The notes beneath the pieces were generated by a model. That model had not been told where the DNA came from and ran no database searches. It saw nothing but the letters and a program-made list of their open reading frames with translations. Position numbers and translations under genes: made by a program. Of a DNA stretch of 64,000 nucleotides, positions 1 through 8,956 are shown piece by piece. The DNA is taken from the NCBI RefSeq assembly GCF_023630205.1, contig NZ_JALPRR010000003.1:558001-622000 (forward strand). Reading direction: 5' to 3'. Each line of letters starts with the position of its first letter. The first letter of the stretch is position 1. The stretch is from Pontibacter ruber. Lineage in GTDB: Bacteria; Bacteroidota; Bacteroidia; Cytophagales; Hymenobacteraceae.

Positions 1-1
1 C

Positions 2-262
2 ACACCCAGCTGGGATATTCCACTGCCGATCTCGGAAAGAGTAAGACTGCGTGCACGCGGCTTTGCCGACTTTATCGGAGACCGCGGAGAGGGCGAGAAG
101 CAGTTCCTGACGCAGCCGCAGTTGCTGCTGGACCTGGGCAACCTTTGGGCAAAGCCAAATGCGGTGTTCTTTGGCTCCGAGTGGCGTTACTGGCACAATG
201 TGGTAGGCATAGACGGGGTGAACGAATCGGTGCTGCAGGCCAACCTTCTGATAAACATCTGA
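2..262 (+). CDS. 3' end of a Tsx-like outer-membrane channel protein (partial)
   Basis: An open frame enters from the left edge and stops with TGA at 260-262, leaving about 86 C-terminal residues. The peptide alternates aromatic and polar residues and ends in W-R-Y-W-x-N-x-x-G-I-x-G-V-N-E followed by a strand ending L-L-I-N-I. This pattern resembles the last beta-strands of the nucleoside-specific channel (Tsx/DUF5020) family. The family guess rests on this short tail only. A strong hairpin terminator follows about 60 bp downstream, so this is the last gene of its transcript. Confidence 0.55.
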   Translation, partial: TPSWDIPLPISERVRLRARGFADFIGDRGEGEKQFLTQPQLLLDLGNLWAKPNAVFFGSEWRYWHNVVGIDGVNESVLQANLLINI

Positions 263-321
263 TCCGGAGAGGCGCTTTCCTGAAGTATAAACTCGATTAG
301 AAAGTATAACTATATAACCGC

Positions 322-360
322 AAAAGCACCCTCCCAATACTTTGGAAGGGTGCTTTTTTT
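322..360 (+). terminator. Rho-independent terminator
   Basis: AAAGCACCCT pairs with AGGGTGCTTT around a short loop and is followed by a T-run. It terminates the Tsx-like gene. Confidence 0.85.
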
Positions 361-507
361 AGTACGCGTTAATTTTTCTGAAGCAACCAGGTGTTTAGAA
401 ATGCTCTGAACCGGATTAGCTTTTGCATGCAGCTAAGAGGCTTGCAGAACGAAGTTTAAGCATTTTCAGTACATAGCAGGTATAGCTTAAACAACCACCT
501 GTGCCTA

Positions 508-1596
508 ATGGACGAAAGTACAAATTATGAGGTGTTCAAAAACCTCATCCGGAGAACAAGTAAAGTACTGTTCTCTTACGATCTAGAATCTGCTTCCATA
601 ACCTTCCTGAGCCCTGCCTTTAGCTACATCTGGAACAGAACCCGGGAGAGTGTTCTTGCCAACCCTGCCATACTTGTAGACACCATCCACCCCGACGACA
701 GAGCTTTCCTGGCGAAGGAGTACGACGAAATGCTGAAGGGCATCATCAAACACGAAATAGAATTCCGCATCATACTCCCGGACAGGTCAGTTAAGTGGGT
801 GCTCCTAACGCCTCAGCTCGTTACCGATAAGCAGGGGAGATGGTTTATTGCAGGCCTTGTCGATGATATCACCTCGCAGAAAGATAATATCCGTAACCTG
901 CAGAAATTCGCAGCTAAGAAAAACTCGATCCTGGAGATCCTTTCCCATGACCTGGCCGGGCCTATTGCCAACGTCGGGGCACTGGCTACCGAACTGGCGG
1001 AGTCCACGAAAGGTTACGCAAACGAAGAGGTTAACAACATCATCCGGTTAATAAAGGAAAGCAGCGAGCGCAGCGTGCGCCTGATCAGGGATTTTGTGCA
1101 GCAGGAGTTCATCGAATCGGTAAACTCCGGGATGATGAAGAAAAGAATGAACCTGGTAGACAAAGTGCTGGAGGTAGTGGAGCAGTATAAGGAAGGAGAA
1201 CGGTTTATTAAGAAGGACATCGATTTTAGTTTCTCCAACGAGAAGATCTACGTCCACATTGACCAGGACAAGTTCATGCAGGTACTCAATAACCTCATCT
1301 CCAATGCCATAAAATTTACCCCTGATCACGGAAAGATCTCCATTGATCTGAAAGACAAGGGAGAAACAGTGCTGATAACGGTGCAGGATAACGGCATCGG
1401 CATACCCAAACGTTACCACGACAGGTTGTTTGAGAAGTTTACACCGGCAAGGCGCGAAGGGCTGCGGGGCGAACCATCTACTGGCCTGGGCATGTCGATC
1501 ATCAAAACCATAGTGGAGTGGCACGATGGCCGCATCTGGTTCGAAAGCGAAGAGAACAAAGGATCAACTTTCTTTATAGAGATCCCGAAGGAGTAG
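508..1596 (+). CDS. PAS-domain sensor histidine kinase
   Basis: A 362-residue soluble kinase with no membrane segment, so it is probably a cytoplasmic sensor. Residues 10-125 form a PAS fold with a PAC-like end (V-D-D-I-T). A HisKA-type helix follows with the phospho-acceptor H147 in S-H-D-L-A-G-P. The HATPase_c domain carries the N box (N-N-L-I-S-N-A, about 261-267), the G1 box (D-N-G-I-G-I, 294-299) and the G2 box (G-L-G-M, 326-329). Start chosen at ATG 508. No response-regulator gene is adjacent, so its partner is an orphan elsewhere. It has terminators or non-coding DNA on both sides and appears monocistronic. Confidence 0.9.
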   Translation: MDESTNYEVFKNLIRRTSKVLFSYDLESASITFLSPAFSYIWNRTRESVLANPAILVDTIHPDDRAFLAKEYDEMLKGIIKHEIEFRIILPDRSVKWVLLTPQLVTDKQGRWFIAGLVDDITSQKDNIRNLQKFAAKKNSILEILSHDLAGPIANVGALATELAESTKGYANEEVNNIIRLIKESSERSVRLIRDFVQQEFIESVNSGMMKKRMNLVDKVLEVVEQYKEGERFIKKDIDFSFSNEKIYVHIDQDKFMQVLNNLISNAIKFTPDHGKISIDLKDKGETVLITVQDNGIGIPKRYHDRLFEKFTPARREGLRGEPSTGLGMSIIKTIVEWHDGRIWFESEENKGSTFFIEIPKE

Positions 1597-2781
1597 GAGG
1601 GACAAGGTTATACTTTTATAGCTGTGTAGCTTGACTTTATACTTTATACTTTATAGCCAGCAAGCCTTATACTTCGTAGCTGCTTGTATTCCTCAGTCTT
1701 ACTTGCCTATAGTTTCATTTTATACTTTGGTGCGCTCACGGCCGCGGGGCCTCGTCCTCGGGCATCGCGCTGTCTAGCTTTCCTGCCTAACGGCTGCCAC
1801 TGTCGTGGCACCGGAAACCCAGAAGGCGCTCAACCCAAGGACTGGTACTGACACTTCTTCGTGAGCTGCTATGCAATTGGAAACCATTGTAGGGACAGGT
1901 CGCGACCTGTCCGTGCTATAGCTGCAGCAATGAAACTTATACTTGCACCATGGCAGTAGCAGAAACTCCCCTCTTGAGAGGGGCAGGGGTGTGTTTATAC
2001 TTGTGCGATGAAACTTATACTTCCAAGTACAGCAAGAACAGAGCTCCCCTCCTTAGACAAGGAGGGGTTAGGGGTGGTTGGAAAACGATGAAAGTATAAC
2101 CTGAGAAATACCTATGGCAGAAATTCCCCTCTTGAGAGAGGGGTAGGGGTGTGTAAACTCTATTTCAGACAATAACCCACAGCCACCAAGACGCTCGCAG
2201 GAGCTGCGCACGCTACGAGGGCTGGCCATTAGCCCTGCAGCATTCATAATTCTTAATCCTTCCAGCTGAAATCAACTTGTTGCTTCAAAAACTGTTACAC
2301 ATTTTCTACTATTAAACAGACCGTATTGGGAGGTACTCTTATTTAATTGTTCTATTCTAATAAGCTTGCCGGAAATACATGAGTAAAGCAGAAATAGTTT
2401 TGTTTCAGTGGTTTACATTCAGCGGGTTATGCTAAATTGCAGCAGCAGGAACTGGGGAATTGCTGTACTGAAGCCTCCTCATACAATATGTTCGTATGCT
2501 ACATCCGGCTCGCTGAACAAGATGCACAATTGCTGGTTTATCACCTTTAAAGATGAGTTTTAATCTGCGCTTATAATGATTTCCTTTGCTGCACTGCAGT
2601 ACATTGGCCTGATCTTTCCGTATCGGGCTGGCAGCACTGCGGCGGCACAGGGTAGCGCTACAAAACCATTGCCAGGTTAGATCATACTCTTCTTGAAAGG
2701 CTGTCTAAACTTACCAGCCAACACGCTTTGCTCTTAACTCCCCACTGCCAGTACCTGGAGTTTTGTGAAGTTTTAAACAAA
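1597..2781. other. Gene-free, repeat-rich spacer of about 1.2 kb
   Basis: I see no convincing coding frame here. It holds a dense cluster of the AAGTATAA/TTATACTT octamer (1608-1615, two overlapping copies near 1635-1650, then near 1672, 1716, 1938, 1996, 2014 and 2094), a perfect 20-bp palindrome at 1893-1912 (centre TCGCGA), and three copies of a C-run/G-run hairpin repeat (1965-1993, 2044-2080, 2123-2153) that also occurs at 47.1-47.5 kb. A GC-rich stretch at 1735-1860 looks like another dispersed repeat, but no second copy is present in the window. Confidence 0.7.
1965..2153. repeat. Three dispersed hairpin repeats (CCCCTCTTGAGAGGGG type)
   Basis: Units at 1965-1993 and 2123-2153 share CCCCTCTTGAGAG followed by AGGGGTGTG. 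The unit at 2044-2080 is a second subtype with CCCCTCCTTAGACAAGG, GGGGTTAGGGGTGG. Each has an imperfect inverted core followed by a G-rich tail. Related units recur at 47138-47525, some in the opposite orientation, so this is a mobile or amplified short-repeat family of REP or MITE kind. Confidence 0.75.
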
Positions 2782-3258
2782 ATGATTTGTAGGGAACAGA
2801 TGAAGGTATTAGACGATTATCTAATGTATTTTACCTCTGCGGAAAAGAGGTTATTTTATAACAAATGGCTGCGGCCGGTTACCAGTGCTGAATTCCGGCA
2901 AGGAGCAGAACTGGTACATAACCACATCAAAAAGGGTAGGGTTGAACTATGGCTGCTGGATGCTTCTAATTGTAATACGCAGGACCGCGACGATCAGGAA
3001 TGGACAGTTTCGGAGATAGGTAAGCTTATTAGTGGTGAGGAAGCGTTGCTCCGGAAGGTAGCCCTCGTCAGGTCAAAAGATGTGTTTTTTAATGTCATAG
3101 CCGAGTGGATTCAGGAGAAACTGACACAACAATTTGCCCCGGCTACGGTGATGAAGCACTTTCAGACCTTACCGGAAGCTTACGAATGGCTGCTGCCGGA
3201 GCATAGAATATGCTCTACCTCCACCGAGCCACCGTTCATAAACGAACCCCGGAACTAA
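2782..3258 (+). CDS. Hypothetical cytoplasmic protein of about 158 residues
   Basis: No signal peptide or membrane segment. The pattern is an N-terminal L-x-x-K-W-L-R-P element, a stretch E-L-W-L-L-D-A-S-N, then R-K-V-A-L-V with D-V-F-F about 60 residues later. It recalls the small STAS/SpoIIAA-like hypothetical proteins common in Cytophagales, but that is a guess. The frame opens at TTG 2728. ATG 2782 is preferred, and ATG 2800 has an AGGGAA stretch just upstream and is also possible. It converges on the phosphorylase-like gene. Confidence 0.55.
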   Translation: MICREQMKVLDDYLMYFTSAEKRLFYNKWLRPVTSAEFRQGAELVHNHIKKGRVELWLLDASNCNTQDRDDQEWTVSEIGKLISGEEALLRKVALVRSKDVFFNVIAEWIQEKLTQQFAPATVMKHFQTLPEAYEWLLPEHRICSTSTEPPFINEPRN

Positions 3259-3338
3259 TAAACAGGTGCCCTTCCTGTGAGTGCGGTTCTTACTGTTCAG
3301 GCAGCTCAAGGGAGTTTTGTGCCTGCGCCAGCACCTGC

Positions 3339-4994
3339 TCAGGCATTATACAATTTTTCATAATACTCCTGCGCCAGGCGCTCCGAATCGAAGTAAGGGA
3401 CAATACCCTGCATGCTGTTCTTGATAATGTTTAACCAGGCGCTTTTCTGTGTATAATACAGCGGAAGAATTTCCTGCTCCAGCACATCGTACATATGTTT
3501 TGCGTCGAGGTCGTTCTGCTCGTGTACGGGCAGGGTAACATCCACCTTTGGCACAACAAACCCGTTCCTGCCGTGCTGCACAAATTCCGGTATCCAACCG
3601 TCGGGGGTGGAAAGTATAACAGAAGCGTTCATGGCTGCCGTCATGCCGCTGGTGCCGGAGGCTTCGTGTGTAACCAGTGGCGTGTTAAGCCAGAGATCGG
3701 CTCCTTGTTTCAGGAGCTTGGAAAGCTTTAGCTCATACCCGACCAGCACAGAGCAATTGGGGTACTTGGCGCTCAGGCGCACCAGCTGGTTAAATACAGA
3801 GATCTCGCCGTACTCTACCGGATAGGGTTTGCCTGCCCAGATTAGCTGCACAGGATATTTGTCGTTGGTAAGCAGGCTGTGAAGCCGGTCCATGTCCTCA
3901 AGCAGCAGGCCTGCCCGTTTGTAAGAGGCAAAGCGTCTGGCCCACACAATGGTGAAAACATCTTCGTGCAGCATGTCGCCGGTCTGGTCTGCTACTTCCT
4001 CAAAAAGGCGTTTTTTCAGCTTCCTTTTTCTTGCCAGCAGCTTATCGTCTCTTCCGGCCTGCAGGTAGTCATACAGGTACTTATCAGCCCAGTAAGTATA
4101 ACTCTGGGCATTGGTGATGTGCATGATGGGGCAGATACCGGTATACTTGCTCCAGATGTTGCGGGCAGTATCCAGGTGCATGCGCGAAACGGCATTGGAC
4201 AAACGGGAGAGGCGTAAGGCTGCCAGCGAATGGTCAAATACCTCTCCTTCGATTTTAGTTATTTCCTTTACCTGGTCGGTACTTAACTGCGAAAAGAAAC
4301 TCATATCGCTAAGCAGCCGGATGTCTGTTTTATCGTTGCCTGCCTCTTCGGGCGTGTGTGTCGTGAAAACAACCCGCTTCCGTACATCTTCTACGTTGCC
4401 ATACTTTTCATAAAGCGGAAACACCAGTGGCAGCGCGTGGGCCTCGTTCATGTGGTATACATCCGGAGACAGCCCCAACAGCTCCAGCAGCTTAAAGCCC
4501 CCGACTCCCAGCAAAATACTGGCTGCTATTTTATTGGTCTTATCCGAGTCATACAGCTTATGGGAAATGGACTGCGCCATGTAACTGTTCTCGGGGAGGT
4601 CTGTTGAGAGCAGGAAAAAAGGCACGGTTCCAAAAATGTGCGGCGGCAGGTAATACACTCCAACCTGTACCGGGGCACGGTTCACTGTAATTTCAAAGCG
4701 TATGTCGGTCTTCTGCACAAAGCTGTATACCTTCTCCTGGAACAGCACCCCCATTGTCTGGTCGGTCTGCCGAATCTGGTCATAGTATCCATACTTCCAT
4801 AAGATGCCGATGGCGATCACATTCTGCTTCAGGTCATAGGCGCTGCGCATGTGTGAACCAGCCAGAAAACCAAGTCCGCCGGCATACAGTTTCAGGGACT
4901 GGGCAATGGCATAATCCATACAGAAATAGGCCACACGTTTCTGGTAGGCGGGCGCAAACGTGTACGGGTGCAGGTACTTTTCGATGTTATCCAT
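3339..4994 (-). CDS. Alpha-glucan phosphorylase-like (GT35) protein lacking the PLP lysine
   Basis: About 551 residues from ATG 4992-4994. The upstream extension of the open frame to 5219 does not look coding. Family members release glucose-1-phosphate from glycogen or maltodextrin using PLP. Family features seen are A-Y-F-C-M-D-Y-A near residue 22, G-G-L-G-x-L-A-G near 40, H-M-N-E-A-H, V-F-T-T-H-T-P, and E-A-S-G-T-S-G-M. The residue after that last motif, normally the lysine that binds PLP, is threonine (about T452, codon read from 3639-3641), and D-G-W-I-P-E-F follows. The length fits the short bacterial forms, not the 800-residue enzymes. It may therefore be a non-phosphorolytic relative or an inactive copy. 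A glgX remnant lies 1 kb away, so this was probably a glycogen-utilisation locus. Confidence 0.75.
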   Translation of the reverse strand: MDNIEKYLHPYTFAPAYQKRVAYFCMDYAIAQSLKLYAGGLGFLAGSHMRSAYDLKQNVIAIGILWKYGYYDQIRQTDQTMGVLFQEKVYSFVQKTDIRFEITVNRAPVQVGVYYLPPHIFGTVPFFLLSTDLPENSYMAQSISHKLYDSDKTNKIAASILLGVGGFKLLELLGLSPDVYHMNEAHALPLVFPLYEKYGNVEDVRKRVVFTTHTPEEAGNDKTDIRLLSDMSFFSQLSTDQVKEITKIEGEVFDHSLAALRLSRLSNAVSRMHLDTARNIWSKYTGICPIMHITNAQSYTYWADKYLYDYLQAGRDDKLLARKRKLKKRLFEEVADQTGDMLHEDVFTIVWARRFASYKRAGLLLEDMDRLHSLLTNDKYPVQLIWAGKPYPVEYGEISVFNQLVRLSAKYPNCSVLVGYELKLSKLLKQGADLWLNTPLVTHEASGTSGMTAAMNASVILSTPDGWIPEFVQHGRNGFVVPKVDVTLPVHEQNDLDAKHMYDVLEQEILPLYYTQKSAWLNIIKNSMQGIVPYFDSERLAQEYYEKLYNA

Positions 4995-5361
4995 ACGCAG
5001 GCAGATGCAAGCTATTTTAACTGAGCTATAAACGTAAATCGGATCGGTATGCTGTGCTCCCTCATACGTGCAAGTATGAATAATTAATGGATTATCTGAA
5101 ATAAAATTACCCGTTGCCGCTACACAAAAGATTCTATTAGCCAATGTGGCTCTGGGGAAGTATAAAAGTATGAGGAGGAAGGCAGCTGTATTTAATGCTC
5201 CAATAACTAAACAAAGCACAAGAACAACAAGTAAAATAAAGGTAGTTAGGCTCTGATTTTTACTACCTAACCCTGCTCACAGGCTTCTTTGGTACCCTCT
5301 TATACTTATCTGGGTGTTCTGATCTGATAAAGGCATTTTCCGGAACTCTTCACGTTGTGTT
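4995..5361. other. Divergent promoter region
   Basis: This 367-bp spacer lies between the leftward phosphorylase-like gene and the rightward DUF308 gene and should hold both promoters. Octamers AAGTATAA (about 5157) and TTATACTT (about 5302) are present. I could not place a convincing TTTG/TAnnTTTG pair. Confidence 0.5.
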
Positions 5362-5934
5362 ATGGAACTGGTATATTACAGAAACTGGTGGTTGCTGAGC
5401 CTGAAAGGCGTTGCGCTAATCGTGCTCGGTATCCTGGCGTTTATTTTTCCCATCAATGTTATCATTGGCTTGGCCTTGTATGTAGGCATTTTGGTAGCTA
5501 TTTCGGGGCTTCTGCTCATTATCATGGCTTTCTCGAACAGGGATAGGAGCCAATGGCCCTGGATTTTAGTATTGGGTATGTTTGATGTAGTTCTGGGAGC
5601 TTTCCTGGTTTTCTATCCGCTCCTAACAGCCATGGCATTTGCCATTATCACAGGTTTTTGGGCGGTATTTACGGGTGTGCTTCAGATAGCGGCCTTCTTC
5701 TCTATCAGGAAAGTACATTCTTCTACCTGGAGTCTGCTGCTGGTGACAGGTATACTAGTGATCGTGCTGGGCATGAACCTCATCTGGAGCCCGTTTATTG
5801 GTGCGGTGGCCTTAACCTACCTGCTCGGCTTTGAAGCCATATTAGTTGGTGTGATGAGCATTATCTACTCCTTGCGCCTGCGGCAGATTTCCTCGACTAT
5901 TACCGGAGGAGGTCCATTCCAGTACTCACATTAA
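5362..5934 (+). CDS. HdeD/DUF308 family membrane protein
   Basis: 190 residues made of six hydrophobic helices in pairs separated by short loops (about 12-33, 36-58, 68-86, 90-115, 122-143, 147-170). This is the duplicated DUF308 layout seen in HdeD-type acid-resistance membrane proteins. Each repeat has the family's G-x-x-x-x-x-x-G-x-x-x-F/W-P pattern, for example A-F-I-F-P-I-N and L-V-F-Y-P-L-L. The biochemical role of the family is poorly known. The 3' end overlaps the convergent glgX remnant by about 9 bp. Confidence 0.8.
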   Translation: MELVYYRNWWLLSLKGVALIVLGILAFIFPINVIIGLALYVGILVAISGLLLIIMAFSNRDRSQWPWILVLGMFDVVLGAFLVFYPLLTAMAFAIITGFWAVFTGVLQIAAFFSIRKVHSSTWSLLLVTGILVIVLGMNLIWSPFIGAVALTYLLGFEAILVGVMSIIYSLRLRQISSTITGGGPFQYSH

Positions 5935-6261
5935 GCATAGGATATAGGTGTCTTCTTTCCGCAGGAAGACCACAACTGACCGCGGGCCAACGGTATACTG
6001 CGTAGCCTGCACCTCTTCGTCGCGTTCTTCCAGGAAGTCCTGAGGCGAGCTGAGTGCCGTATTGGCCACCCGGTACGAGGGGCCCGGCTGCATAAAGCGA
6101 AAGGTTATACTTTCCCAGTAGGAATTGATCATTACATACAGGTCATCATCTTTTTCCGATTTTCCCAAAAGAAAATAAACCAGGTAGCGCGAATCGGGTG
6201 TCAGGTCCACTTCTTCATCCGGGCCATACCAGCTTACATCGTTACGCCAGAAGCGGCTGCG
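5926..6261 (-). pseudogene. 3' remnant of a glycogen debranching enzyme (GlgX/isoamylase type)
   Basis: The open frame reads S-R-F-W-R-N-D-V-S-W-Y-G, then V-D-L, S-R-Y-L-V-Y-F-L-L-G, D-D-D-L-Y-V-M-I-N-S-Y-W-E and P-R-S-V-V-V-F. These match the C-terminal portion of GlgX-type debranching enzymes (GH13_11), whose full length is around 700 residues. An in-frame TGA at 6262-6264 ends the homology, and transposase-like sequence begins about 20 bp further on. Only about 112 residues remain and no catalytic domain survives. An insertion followed by deletion is the simplest explanation. Confidence 0.75.
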
Positions 6262-6279
6262 TCACAGGCTGGGGTGGCT

Positions 6280-6681
6280 TTAATGGAAGGCAATAGCCTT
6301 TTTTACAAACCCGAAATGGTCCCGCATCAGCTCCAGCCTGCTCCAGTCGGTATAGGCGAAGATAAAGAGTATGAGTTTGAGCATGAACCCTTCAGCTGTA
6401 ACGGCATGGATCTTCTTTGGAAAAAATCCAGTGATGCCGGAGAAAGTGGTTTCGGTGCGCTTTCGATAGGAGTTCTTTAAAAAAGTCATGTGCGGTTCGT
6501 CTTTGCGCTTGCTGTTGGACTTGCAGCAACAGCGGAGTTGTATCTGCTCGCATTCAGAAAGCAGGTCCTCGACCTCATAGCAAGTGTAGCCTGCGGCGGC
6601 GTTGTGCTGGCTGTCTTGGGGCAGGTCCAGCTCCATAGCCTTGAAGGCAGTGATGTCGGCAAAGGACTTAACTCGAGTCAT
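6280..6681 (-). pseudogene. C-terminal remnant of a DDE transposase (IS fragment)
   Basis: 133 residues in frame. The pattern is F-A-D-I-T-A-F-K-x-M-E-L-D-L-P, then Y-E-V-E-D-L-L, C-K-S-N-S-K-R-K, Y-R-K-R-x-E-T-T-F-S-G-I, K-I-H-A-V-T-A-E-G-F and L-K-L-I-L-F-I-F-A-Y. This is the end of a DDE transposase; the R-x-x-E-T-x-F-S-x-I element and the H-A-V-T-x-x-G-F end are typical of IS982-like or related families. A stop lies two codons upstream of the first methionine, so the N-terminal half with the first catalytic Asp residues is missing. No matching terminal inverted repeats were found. It abuts the truncated debranching-enzyme gene. Confidence 0.65.
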
Positions 6682-6976
6682 CGACTAGCTCGCAACTTGA
6701 GTTATTTAGTAGAAGAATAGATGATGCTGCAACCGCTCATTTTCGCATTAAATCCTGAGGTAACGGTCAGCCTGGTTAAGTATAAATCTGAAAGCCATAC
6801 TCAGATCAAGCATGTAGAATTTGAGGCATCAACTACAGGCGCAGTGATGATGCCATCCGAATGAATTTGAATTTCACGTTCTCTTACAGGAAAGCAACTG
6901 TGACAGGAAGGAAGGTTAAGTTATTTTATGAATTGTTGATAATGAAGCAGCATCTTCTCCAATAGACACATTTTAT

Positions 6977-7867
6977 ATGACCTCCTTCAACAGAACCCCA
7001 AGGTCTTACCTTGGAAAGGTATGGCTGATTGTGCTGGCTATACTGACCTCGTGCCCATTACAGGCGCAAACTGTATTAGTTAACCCGGATTTAACAGCGG
7101 AAAAATATTTACCTAACACAGGTCCTTACAGTCACAGTACAGCCTATCCCGATACTTTATCCAAGCCATCCAGGCTGTCACCCGTTCTGAAAGGGGGAGC
7201 AATGCTTGTAGCCGGAGCCGGTATCTGGGCGGCCACGTTTGCCTGGGCAGACGAATCTTTGCAGCAGTATACGCAACAGCATCGCACTGTTTCATTGGAT
7301 AAACTGGCCTCAGTTGTACAACCGCTGGGGCGGCAGAGGTATATGATGCCTGTTGCCGGGGCAGCCATTGCCGGAGGCATGATCCTGAAAGACAGTAAAC
7401 TGCAGAAAGCCGGGATTGTGTCACTGGGAAGTATCCTTATAAGTGCAGGGGTGACCAGCACCCTGAAGAATGAGTTTCACCGCTACAGGCCCAGTGTTAC
7501 CGCCGAAAATCATTTTTTTGACGGGCCAATTCATACATCAGATAATACCTCCCTTCCCTCTGCTCATACAGCGACGGCGTTTGCCGTGGCTACCTCTGTG
7601 GCAAGCGTGTATGGCAACGAGTACCGTTATGTTCCTCCGATAGCTTATGGAGTGGCTACCCTGGTCGGACTTTCCCGCATCAACGATAATGTGCATTGGG
7701 CTACCGATGTGATGGCCGGCGCCGTAGTAGGTTACTTATCAGCTAAAGGTTCTCTTTACTTGTACGATATGACGAGTCAGAAACTAAAAATACGAAGGCA
7801 ACGCCTGATGATTACCCCTCAGCCTGGGTTACACTCTGGTGGTGTTAGTGCTACCTTGGTATTCTAG
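6977..7867 (+). CDS. Secreted PAP2-family phosphatase
   Basis: 296 residues with an N-terminal signal peptide (hydrophobic stretch to about residue 30, then A-Q-T). The three PAP2 phosphatase motifs are in order: K-N-E-F-H-R-Y-R-P, P-S-A-H-T-A, and S-R-I-N-D-N-V-H-W-A-T-D. These contain the Lys, Arg, Ser, two His and Asp active-site residues. Family members dephosphorylate lipid phosphates such as undecaprenyl pyrophosphate or phosphatidic acid. The C-terminus ends in V-S-A-T-L-V-F with a final Phe, hinting at an outer-membrane end strand. A second PAP2 gene converges from the other strand. Confidence 0.85.
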   Translation: MTSFNRTPRSYLGKVWLIVLAILTSCPLQAQTVLVNPDLTAEKYLPNTGPYSHSTAYPDTLSKPSRLSPVLKGGAMLVAGAGIWAATFAWADESLQQYTQQHRTVSLDKLASVVQPLGRQRYMMPVAGAAIAGGMILKDSKLQKAGIVSLGSILISAGVTSTLKNEFHRYRPSVTAENHFFDGPIHTSDNTSLPSAHTATAFAVATSVASVYGNEYRYVPPIAYGVATLVGLSRINDNVHWATDVMAGAVVGYLSAKGSLYLYDMTSQKLKIRRQRLMITPQPGLHSGGVSATLVF

Positions 7868-7930
7868 AGCCGCTTTAAAAGCAACTTATACTTACAGCTT
7901 TGCTGATTTGGCAACGTTAGTAGTCGATCG

Positions 7931-8623
7931 TTACTTATCAGGCTTTATCCAGGTTTGGTAGTAGGGCTCCAGGCGGCCAAGCAAGTATAAAGACAGCATC
8001 AACCACAACAGCCCCATAAGGTAACCGGCCACTACATCAGTGGCAAAGTGTACGCGCAGGTAAATGCGGCTGAAGCCGATCAGCAGGATCAGCAACGTTA
8101 GGAAGATGCAAAGCAGCCAGCGCCTTTTTTTATCCGCCACCGTCAGCCATACGATGTAGATCAGCAAACCATAAAAAACGCCTCCGATCATGGCATGGCC
8201 ACTGGGGAAGCTTAAGCCTGAAACTTCCTGTAACTCGCCAGTCGGGCGAGCCCGGGCAAAAAGGTGCTTTAGCAGCTGGTTTATCAGTGTGCAGGTAAAC
8301 GAAATGACCAGTACCTGCAGCCCATGCCAGCGCAGGCCCTTCCAGAACGAAAATATAAGTGTGACCAAAGCAGGAGCCACGGCCAGGTAATCATCTGAAG
8401 CTAAAGAAGAAACCATGCGCATGGCCCTGGTCATACCCGGCGAGGTAATCCGATCGGCAAGGGCAAACATGGTAGTGTCAAAACCAGTGTCTCCTTCGGC
8501 AAACACGTCGTAGATGAGGTGCCCCAACAGGTACAGGCATACCAGGAAAAGCAGGGAGAGGAGAACAAACCTAACAGAGAGGAGCGCCAGCATGCGCAAC
8601 CAAAAACCGCTTATGCTTTTCAT
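7931..8623 (-). CDS. Inner-membrane PAP2-family phosphatase
   Basis: 230 residues with about six membrane helices. PAP2 motifs are K-H-L-F-A-R-A-R-P, F-P-S-G-H-A, and S-R-I-Y-L-R-V-H-F-A-T-D, with all catalytic positions kept. The PgpB-like layout suggests undecaprenyl-pyrophosphate or phosphatidylglycerophosphate phosphatase activity. It is unlike the neighbouring soluble, signal-bearing PAP2 protein, so the pair is not a recent duplication. The next gene upstream on this strand is a P-type ATPase fragment. Confidence 0.85.
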   Translation of the reverse strand: MKSISGFWLRMLALLSVRFVLLSLLFLVCLYLLGHLIYDVFAEGDTGFDTTMFALADRITSPGMTRAMRMVSSLASDDYLAVAPALVTLIFSFWKGLRWHGLQVLVISFTCTLINQLLKHLFARARPTGELQEVSGLSFPSGHAMIGGVFYGLLIYIVWLTVADKKRRWLLCIFLTLLILLIGFSRIYLRVHFATDVVAGYLMGLLWLMLSLYLLGRLEPYYQTWIKPDK

Positions 8624-8665
8624 GTAGAAGTATACGCTTATGAGTCAGTAGTTCCCATTCTGAAA

Positions 8666-8911
8666 CTATTTATACTTGTTTCCTCTGTAAAAAATAGCTG
8701 TATCGCCAGTCACCACAAGTATGAGCAACAGCATCAGGGGGCTGCTGAACTGACGGAGCAAGAGCCTTAGCTCGCGTTCCAGCCTGGTCTTTACGTTGGC
8801 TTTCTTTTTTTGAGCTGCTATCCGCTGCCTGGCAGTTAGTACAGAGAGACCTTCTGCACCGGAGTGCAGGTGCTTGTAGAGCTGCTCGATGGTATCGGAA
8901 GTAAGCTTCAC
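8666..8911 (-). pseudogene. N-terminal fragment of a cation-transporting P-type ATPase
   Basis: 81 residues. The first 60 match the Cation_ATPase_N domain (G-L-S-x-L-T-A-R-Q-R pattern, R-E-L-R-L-L-L-R-Q-F-S-S-P-L-M-L) and enter the first membrane helix (L-L-L-I-L-V-V). The helix is then cut short by an unrelated polar tail and a stop. Reading the other frame from that point gives L-F-F-T-E-E-T-S for a few more residues, so a frameshift plus deletion is likely. No P-domain D-K-T-G motif is present anywhere nearby. It is probably a dead relic of an MgtA- or PMA-like gene. Confidence 0.65.
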
Positions 8912-8956
8912 CTACTCATGGTTTTTATTCTGTTTAGAAGCTATGGCAGTATATCT

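Noticed and set aside
6721..6864. 47-codon frame starting M-M-L-Q-P
   Set aside because: No homology, no start signal, and it lies in the debris between the transposase remnant and the PAP2 gene; contains an octamer.
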